A DNA stretch of 64,000 bases, from contig RBKR01000026.1 in NCBI GenBank assembly GCA_004835665.1, positions 868,001-932,000 of the forward strand, given 5' to 3'. The position numbers were made by a program, and so were the translations under genes. Positions 56,875-64,000 of this stretch are shown one piece after another; the stretch's first letter is position 1, and each line of letters begins with the position of its first letter. The notes beneath the pieces are model-generated. The model was not told where the DNA came from. It saw only the letters and a program-made list of their open reading frames with translations, and did no database searches. Origin of the DNA: Phoma sp. XZ068. Lineage: Eukaryota; Ascomycota; Dothideomycetes; Pleosporales; Didymellaceae.

Positions 56875-57217
56875 TTCGTATGTTTCGTTGGTGTTTCGAC
56901 GAGAAGGTGGCCGTGGTTAGGTATCCGCAGTGTCGTGCTTGTTTGCTATAACGCACGTGCATCCATCATCCGGTAAAGGACTGCACTTACAGCGTGATGA
57001 CTGAGACAGAATGGTCCAATGCACTCTTTGTATCATTCAAACCTTTGTTAATTGTTGTCTGACCATCGTCTTCGAGTGTTGCAGTTGATGCGTAGAGGAA
57101 ACGGTGCACAACGTTGCACAACATTGTCCATGACCATTCACCGGACAAAGGTTTTTGAACCCGTACATTGACCTACCAGCAGTTTACCTCGTACAACAAA
57201 GTCCAGAACAGCGCAAT

Positions 57218-57859
57218 ATGTCGGATACATGCGACCAAGACCACGGCGACAACGAAAGGTATAAGGTGAAGTTCAAAATCAAATGCTGCAATATAATCAA
57301 TACAGTTGTACGCCCTCCAGCCTGGGATGACAGTGCACCCGATAGCGAAGCACCATCTAAACAGATCCAAGTGGCGCACCAATCACCTTCTCAACCAACG
57401 ACTCGAAGTCCACCGATGTACACGCGCCATATTCCCCGTGAGAGGATCAGCGACACACGAGAAAATGAACGCCTGCGCGAGCAGTTAAGCAAAGAAGGCT
57501 TAGAATTGTGGCTTAAACCGACGCCCGATCACGAGCAAGCCGAATTTGTCAACATCCGCTACGACGCTGGCCATATCTCATGGGCCGACCAAGATCAGAC
57601 ATCACACCATGTGAATGCACTAAGTTGCACGCTCCTGCTGGAACAGAGCACTTTCACAGCACCCTCGGAAGGTACCCATCCGCTACCGAGTCCAGGAACG
57701 GCCGCAATTGTGTGCGAACCTTTCACCAAGCACCGCGCAGAGAATGGAGGGCTTCCATTGCGGCTGTACCCTCTGAACAGCGGAGACTTCAACAGATTGT
57801 GGTCAATCATGTTGTGGGTTCAGGCTAGGTCTTTCGCGATGCAGTCATTGAATGGCTAG
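57218..57859 (+). CDS. Hypothetical protein, unknown
   Basis: 213 residues from the ATG at 57218 (MSDTCDQDHG); the frame is open to an ATG at 57155. No domain recognised. The first 60 residues are acidic then basic; the rest has NERLREQLSKEGLELWLKPT, WADQDQTSHH and a Pro-rich loop. It lies divergently about 340 bp upstream of the kinesin-like gene. Confidence 0.4.
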   Translation: MSDTCDQDHGDNERYKVKFKIKCCNIINTVVRPPAWDDSAPDSEAPSKQIQVAHQSPSQPTTRSPPMYTRHIPRERISDTRENERLREQLSKEGLELWLKPTPDHEQAEFVNIRYDAGHISWADQDQTSHHVNALSCTLLLEQSTFTAPSEGTHPLPSPGTAAIVCEPFTKHRAENGGLPLRLYPLNSGDFNRLWSIMLWVQARSFAMQSLNG

Positions 57860-58902
57860 CTGTGCGCCACGAAAGAATTGACGAGATGAATGTATAGTTT
57901 GGTATGCGATCTCGAGAGGATCTTGAAAGGCAGAAGGGCTCGATTAGATGCGAAGGTGCTTGGAAGGCAGAGACAAGGCCACCTACGCGTTGGTCCACAA
58001 GGGAGTGCCATCTCATCGTGAGTTTGGTCTGAGAATTGAGAGAGAAGTGGCTTGTAATCGTGGAAGGCATGGACAATATTGAATGTGGAAGTACCTAGGT
58101 ACGAAAGGTTACTTGGCCTGCACGACGCAGCATCATGACAACTAAATGGTGGCACTATCTTGAAGGCCAGCAACCAAGCCTTTCTTCAGTCAATATCAAG
58201 TTGCCAGGTGAATCTGCAAATAGCCATGCGAGCTACAAAGCGTTACGGCTTGGGGGTATATTGAAGCCGTCGTAATCTGGACGGAGTTCCCGGGTCTGTT
58301 GCGGTATCCGAGTGCTGCGGCGGTGACGGCAATGCCAAGCTTGTGTCATCGGTTGACTCACTCAGCCACGCCACCACCCGGCCTGCTTGTTGCCCAGCTC
58401 ACAATCTGACGTAATACCACAACAATCTGTCCATATTGCTTTGTTAAACCTAATGCAATGTACCGTTGTCTCGCATGCTTTGTTCACCGCTCAACAGCAT
58501 TCGCGATGGAAGCGTCTAGTACGAGAAAACCTTGGAAGCAAGCTGAGATCGTCAATGAGGACTGCGCAAACCGGACAAAGAGTAGAACCAGGAACCGGTC
58601 AATGTTGTTTTTGCCGCCTTGCTAACCTGCATAACAAACCCCGCTTTGATCAGGGTAAACAAAAGGGTGAAAGAAATCCACGCATGTCCCGTTGTGCCCA
58701 TGCCGATTGGGTTTGGCCTGCAGCATCCCTTTGTGTAAGACATTGTTTTTCGATGTCGGAAATATTGTCGTACTAACGCCACAGCTTTTTTCAAGCACCT
58801 TTGGCTTGCGACGTAATCGCATTTATCCTTCAACGATTCTTCACGTAGAGCGAGGATAAATATCTAAGCGATTGTGACTCTAAGCAACTCTCAAGTGCCA
58901 CC
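57860..58902. other. Intergenic, nothing assigned
   Basis: Short frames on both strands at 58387-58833, not protein-like. The promoter of the J-like gene should lie near 58902. Confidence 0.3.
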
Positions 58903-60343
58903 ATGGTTCATAGAAGATTTTCTCAATCTTCAGCCCTTGCCGAGGATGATGCTCCCTCCTTGGAGAACGACGGGCTTGCAGTCGGCACACCAACAGACGC
59001 GCCAAGTAAGTTCCATTCATAACAATCAAGCAATATATCTGATCCCATATACAGGCCGCCACGGAACCGCAGCAAGACGACAAGCGCAACACGCGGTAGA
59101 TTTCCCCTCGCCTTCATCGATGCCATCTGGTCAAGACCAAACTGCCCTACCGCAGGAGACGCACGATTCGCAAACCGCCGACTCATCTGATGAGGATGTG
59201 ACTGACGGAGACACTTCTAAGATCAACGCACGAGGCTTCCATCTGACTATCAACGCACCCAATCGCCGTCATTCATGGCCGGAAGCAGACCACGATCGTA
59301 AACCAGGCGGCCTGGTCAAAAAGCGCGAGCGGGGTCGATTTGCGAGAGCGTGGCACAAAGGCAGAGGGTTCGTCCGACACATCACTAGTGCCGTTGGAGG
59401 ACGCATCGACAAGACAGCTCGTAAGCGTTTCAAGACAGTGGCTACGTTTGCCAAGTGGTCAGTCTGCATGGCTGGTCTTGGTTGCGCCAGCTGGTATCTC
59501 TACAAAAACTATTGTGCCCATATGGAGATACCGGACCCTCCTGAAGCCTTGAACTATCGAAGCTATCCGCATTGGATGCACATCCACGATCCATATGAGA
59601 CAGTTGGCGTGGCAAGGCCTCTTTATCCAGAGTGGGGTCCACCGCCAATGCCGGCCATAAGGACAGCATATAGAAATGCTGCTGCAAAATGGCATGTCGA
59701 TCATCACCATTTCAACTTCAAAACCAATGAGAACGCCACTAGCAAAGAGATTGCCAATTATGCTTACCTGATCCTGGATCAAGCCCTGGACAGGTTTGAG
59801 AGGTTCTGGGAGGATCCCTACTGCAAGCCTGTATCGGTCAAGCCACTCATACCCAACATCACCGCTGAGATGACGAGACTGGGGCTTCCTTTCATCGACC
59901 CAACCTGCACTCCGTGTACGTGGGAAGATGCGGTAAAGAAGGCCACCAAGGCCATTCTCCGTGGTCCACAGGCTGTCCGCAATCCTTTGCAACCTTACTG
60001 CGCTTGCTCCCTTCAGAAGAAACTCGAAGATCTCCACGACAACCTATCTAATCTACCTCCAGCTGGACTACGACGCTACTATCCTTGGCACGAGGCAGAG
60101 AGAATCCATTTGTGGCGCCAGTTTCGGGCTCCAGGGATTCCTGTTCACTGGCTTGGTAGAGGATGGCGGAAGCGGCTATGGAGGGATATATGGAGACTCG
60201 TTAATGGCAGGGGTAAGAGACCTCGACTATCCACCGATTGGTGGAGCGAGGCAAAGAAGGAAGAGATGGTGCGTATAGGATGGGCTGTCGAGGAGGACTT
60301 TGATATGTTCGAGCCATCGTGTAACCGTAGAAGGCCTCGTTGA
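58903..60343 (+). CDS. Membrane protein with a degenerate J-like domain, two exons
   Basis: Exon 1 58903-59005 begins at an ATG in an ideal context (gccaccATGg); a 49-bp intron (59006-59054, GTAAGT...ATACAG) joins it in phase to 59055-60343, giving 463 residues. The uninterrupted frame starting at 58874 reads through the intron and is wrong at its N-terminus. Residues 1-130 are acidic/disordered; a basic stretch precedes one membrane segment (WSVCMAGLGCASWYLYKNY, about 169-187). DPYETVGV, then IRTAYRNAAAKWHVD and YAYLILDQALDRFE (about 213-283) follow the J-domain helix pattern, but HPD is HVD at 248-250, so Hsp70 stimulation is unlikely. The C-terminal 170 residues are Trp/Arg-rich. Confidence 0.65.
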
Positions 60344-61999
60344 GCTGCTGTATCTATTGTTAAGGCTTGCGGAAGCTTAAAATCAGATATGGTCCCTTGA
60401 TCGAGGTCTCACTTGTGATTGTTTGGTGTTACGAAAATATTCGTTGTTCTTCCAAAAAACCACTATCCACTTGTAACTCGCCCAAATCACTTTGTTGGTA
60501 TAGGCTGCTGGTTTTTTCCTTCCTGAACGACGCCAGTAGGGGTCGAGATAGAGATGAGCGTCTACTTGGTAACTGCTCTTTTAGGAACCTGTCAAACTCA
60601 CCAGCTCGGAAGCTCTTCCAGACGGACAAGAAAGGTCAATGTTAAAATCGGCCTGTGACTACACAGGCCGCAACATCGTATCTAAAGTGTCAACTCGATT
60701 GAAGGCATAAAGCTGGAGCCGATGCTGGACACGTTAGCTGTTAACTGCATCTTTGTGTCCACATGCGATGAGACATGGGTACGCACTAGCAATTATTCCA
60801 TATTGTGGATATAGCAAAAGGTACACGAGAAGAGTTGAAATGTCTATGCATTGATTACAGGAGCTATGGGATGCCGAAGACGGCACCACTAAGACAGTTC
60901 CTGGGCAAGACATCCACGGGCAAACTTGAGAACAATGAGCCACTGCGCGAACATTATGGCCTACAGCGTCCCGTTGGAATTGAGAGAATGGCAGTCTCCT
61001 ATAGAGCCCTGTATATATCATAGTATAAGCGCTGTCGCCCTGCGTTTGATTTTCGTTGGTGTTACCTGCTGGGATGCGATCTCCGGCCTGCCGTATTGAC
61101 ACGCGGGGCTCAGAGAACACTGGTTGACCTATTGCGACACCATCAGACTTTAACTCAACTGTACGTACTTGCTGGTCTTAATGAAGTAGATCAATGAGAA
61201 CTGACGCGTTAATAGCATCCATACTCGCCTGAGAACTTCTATTCGCGACAGATCCACGCTCACAACCCTCGCGAATCGTCGACCGCACACGTTACATCGA
61301 GCTCACACTTCAACAACTGCTTTCCGTAGCTACCGTACATCCGTTGGTATATGTACTATACATCTGACGTTCGTGATGAACGACGTAAGATTCGCAATGT
61401 AAACCTACGCGAACGGTAGCCAACTAAGTTAGTATGACAGGTGGCAGCATTTACAGGCCATTAGGTCGGCCCTCTCTCTTACGCACGTCACCGATTTTAC
61501 CCGCGCCTCACCTCATAACAAGCGTAGTTATGCGCTGATGGCAGCCATCACGTCGTATGCGCAAAGTGAGAACAATCTATGCAAGCAGCGGGACCTTGGA
61601 GAGGCGGGGTTTGAGGAGATAAAACATAGTACGATACAGCTATGGAAGTGGAAGAAAGGAATGTGAGAGCATGTTGTTTCGATTTCGGAAGGGCAAAGAG
61701 ATCTAGCATATATGCGCCACCTACAGCACGTACAATGCAGCAATTGTGACGAAGGACTTGCCAACCGGAAGATATATGCTACTTCAGGTGCTGGGAGACC
61801 TCTATGGATCCGAATCGCGAAAGCTTCTGGTTACCATACAGCTACCGAGAATCGTGAGGCGGGGAGGTATGGTGCGAGAGTAATGACGGCATCTCCATAC
61901 AGACATTTCGCAGATAGCCAGCACTTGCTAGTAGTAACTGAACGTGTTCGTGTCAGCGTTAATGTCGCGGAGGAAAAGGGCTCTTTGCCGGAGCGCTTA
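60344..61999. other. Intergenic, nothing assigned
   Basis: Short frames only; no repeat or RNA gene recognised. Confidence 0.3.
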
Positions 62000-62509
62000 C
62001 TATGCACCATGGTACTGTGGGCGAGGACCTGTGTACTTCCAATCCATGGCTACTCCCACTTCAAGTGACGAAGGGGTAGCAGTCTGCTCCATGCTTCTGA
62101 TAACAAGCATCTCCTGCTGCAGTGCCCTCTGTCTGTCAGCGCGTCCGTTCTCACCCAATTGAGTCAAGGTCGTAGTGAGGGCAATGTTGAGTTGACGAGA
62201 CCGTTCGATGCACTGCTCATCGCTCAACTTCGTGACATCTTCGTTGAGCTTGATGATGTTGCTGTCGCGATGAAACCATGTGCCCTCAAATTCCCAGCCT
62301 TTGCCACTCCACCATCCCCGAAGAGCGGTGACAAGGTCGCCTAGGATCGTAAAGCCGCCCCAGAAATTGAAGAAGAGAACGAATGTGAGGATTACGGCCG
62401 CTACACTCATACCGAATCGCATGAAGTCATGGGCGAGATATAACACGTGGCTGAGGAAGACCGATATGCCGACTAAGACCAAGAAACACAGTGTGAGGAT
62501 GAGCGACAT
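62000..62509 (-). CDS. Small membrane protein, two hydrophobic segments
   Basis: 169 residues, ATG at 62509. Two transmembrane segments at the N-terminus (LILTLCFLVLVGISVFLSHV and FGMSVAAVILTFVLFFNFWG), then a hydrophilic helical tail (LNEDVTKLSDEQCIERSRQL, RADRQRALQQEML). No family recognised. Topology suggests a hairpin anchor with a cytosolic tail. Confidence 0.5.
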   Translation of the reverse strand: MSLILTLCFLVLVGISVFLSHVLYLAHDFMRFGMSVAAVILTFVLFFNFWGGFTILGDLVTALRGWWSGKGWEFEGTWFHRDSNIIKLNEDVTKLSDEQCIERSRQLNIALTTTLTQLGENGRADRQRALQQEMLVIRSMEQTATPSSLEVGVAMDWKYTGPRPQYHGA

Positions 62510-63758
62510 ATTCAGATTCGCAAAGAAGCTGTACCAGACGGTCAGCTTCTGCTTAGGGCCGAATATGGAGTCATACAGTACTCACTTCGTAAGTAGCCAG
62601 TTCATGCTGTGCAATCAGGTGGCCAGCGTATTTGGATCCAATAATATCGGGTTAGGTATCGGGTTTGATGAACCAAAATACCAGCGAGGTAAAGAGTGCT
62701 GCGAGGTAAAGGATGCGGTGAAGGGAAGGGTACGGCAAACACAAAGTTGCGTTTTACGAATAATATCGAGAAGACTGCGGAGGCTTCGCAGAATGGTGAA
62801 ATAAAGGAACGCACGAGAAAGAAGACTGTATTGTACGGTCTGGATGTGATGGGACTGCCCGTGCATCATCACCAAGCTCACCGGTAGATTAGGTCGGCGA
62901 CCTGTAAACGTCGGACATAGCGCGCAGTCTGGAAGCGCGTTCTGGAATGACTCAGCTTTGTCTCAAAGCACAAGCATATTGAGGGCAAAGCACCGACGAG
63001 TAGGCTGACAGGGGACCCTTAGTGAACCAAGTTTAAGTTGGTCTACACGCAATGGCACAGAAGATCAGTCCATCGATTGGACCGATGCACGAAACCCATT
63101 TCATTCGGAGATGACCGTACTTGGCCATTACGGAGCATGTGTTTAGGAAATTGTGGCTGCGTGGACATAAAGTGAGACATGATGAAGAAGTACTCCGTTA
63201 CTTCATGGCACGGGAAGTATTCCTACAATTTATTTATTCCCAACAAAAGCTGATGAGACTACGAACAGAGTGCCTGACCCAGCCAGAGTCACGGCGATGG
63301 AGAGCTTCGCTAGTGTCATAATATTTGCTACGTACAACGTGCAGCGCATTTACTTTGGTTTCTTGCGGTACCAATCACGCGACGTAAATGTAAATGTCGC
63401 CTAACATCTGTATGATTGGAAGCTTTGCCTGCGCCTTCAACACACTGACGACGCGAGGATACCATCTTACCGTACTGAGGTCGCCCCACCAGCGGAGTCA
63501 GCTTGTGTGTCTCGATTGGAATAGAGTTCAACAAGGGCATTGGCAAGGATGGCAGTTGCTTACAAGGCATCTTCCCATGACAAGATCGCTTGTGACATAT
63601 GAAAATGACTCTCACTGATGCGGTCAGTCTAGTGGCGCTCGCTGCTATATACTAAAGTTTGAAATTCTGGTGTACACGATCGTTTCATGGCAAACTATCT
63701 ACGTAATCCGAGCCAACCCCACCAGCGACGGCAGCGAAAGCGAACGATCAAGTCATCC
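62510..63758. other. Intergenic, nothing assigned
   Basis: Short frames only. Confidence 0.3.
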
Positions 63759-64000
63759 TTACAGACTATCCTCATCCTCTGAGAAACCTGCCATACTTTC
63801 GCTCATAGAATCTTGTCGAACCTCGTCAAGAGGTCGCTGGCCCGCATACGGAAATGTCGGTGGTTGAACGGGTGTGAGGACGACCGCGCTTGTCTGCGCG
63901 CTTGCCTTCGCGCTTGGCTGCGCACGCCATGAAGAATATTGTATGGCCACAACCACGATGAGCCCAAGTATAAGAGTACATGTGAGCTGCCTCTTGTGAG
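63759..64000 (-). CDS. 3' end of a single-pass membrane protein (gene continues beyond the window)
   Basis: The minus frame is open from the window edge to a stop at 63759. It reads KRQLTCTLILGLIVVVAIQY, a clear membrane segment with a basic flank, then a Ser/Ala/Pro-rich tail ending DSMSESMAGFSEDEDSL. The basic side before the helix and acidic end suggest an anchored protein. Family unknown. Confidence 0.5.
   Translation of the reverse strand, partial: HKRQLTCTLILGLIVVVAIQYSSWRAQPSAKASAQTSAVVLTPVQPPTFPYAGQRPLDEVRQDSMSESMAGFSEDEDSL

Noticed and set aside
1..64000. CRISPR arrays, bacterial operons, riboswitches
   Set aside because: No spaced repeats of the right kind, and the introns and gene families show a eukaryotic (fungal) genome.

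Overview
The window looks like nuclear DNA of a filamentous ascomycete. Genes are interrupted by short GT-AG introns of about 43 to 75 bp, often with a CTAAC- or CTGAC-like branch site. There is a HET-domain gene, a decayed hAT transposase, and in-frame stops of the kind that C-to-T mutation (RIP) leaves. The protein families would fit a Dothideomycete (Pleosporales), but that is inference; nothing seen fixes the species.

Layout. 1-10.7 kb is a dense block of enzyme genes: the end of a carboxymuconolactone decarboxylase-like protein, a FAD-dependent aromatic-type monooxygenase, a DUF3500 protein, a fumarylacetoacetase-like hydrolase (5 exons), a CocE/NonD-type alpha/beta hydrolase, a cupin, and a second CocE/NonD hydrolase. 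Oxygenation followed by C-C or ester/amide cleavage suggests a catabolic or specialised-metabolism gene cluster. 12-14.5 kb holds an unassigned gene and a secreted Lys/Pro-rich protein whose C-terminus has deaminase-like H-A-E and P-C...C signatures. 14.6-20.6 kb is a graveyard: a single-frame hAT transposase with six in-frame stops, then an approximately 2.25 kb segment bounded by imperfect inverted repeats of about 100 bp with two pseudogenes inside (phosphotransferase-like kinase on +, an unknown fungal family on -), then an ankyrin fragment. 20.7-25.1 kb holds an intact HET gene and a protein with two copies of an aromatic/Gly-rich beta domain. 25.1-28.1 kb is AT-rich and gene-free, with a MITE-like element and a Copia reverse-transcriptase relic.

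28-64 kb is a gene-poor, low-conservation tract of mostly lineage-specific genes: coiled-coil proteins, a BAH-like protein (3 exons), a Cys-rich multi-pass membrane protein (2 exons), low-complexity proteins, a highly divergent kinesin-14-like motor with repeats inserted in the motor domain, and a membrane protein with a J-like domain whose HPD motif reads HVD. Several gene starts were corrected by finding an upstream exon with a matching reading phase; the positions are given in each entry. All models are from reading the sequence, with no transcript or database support.
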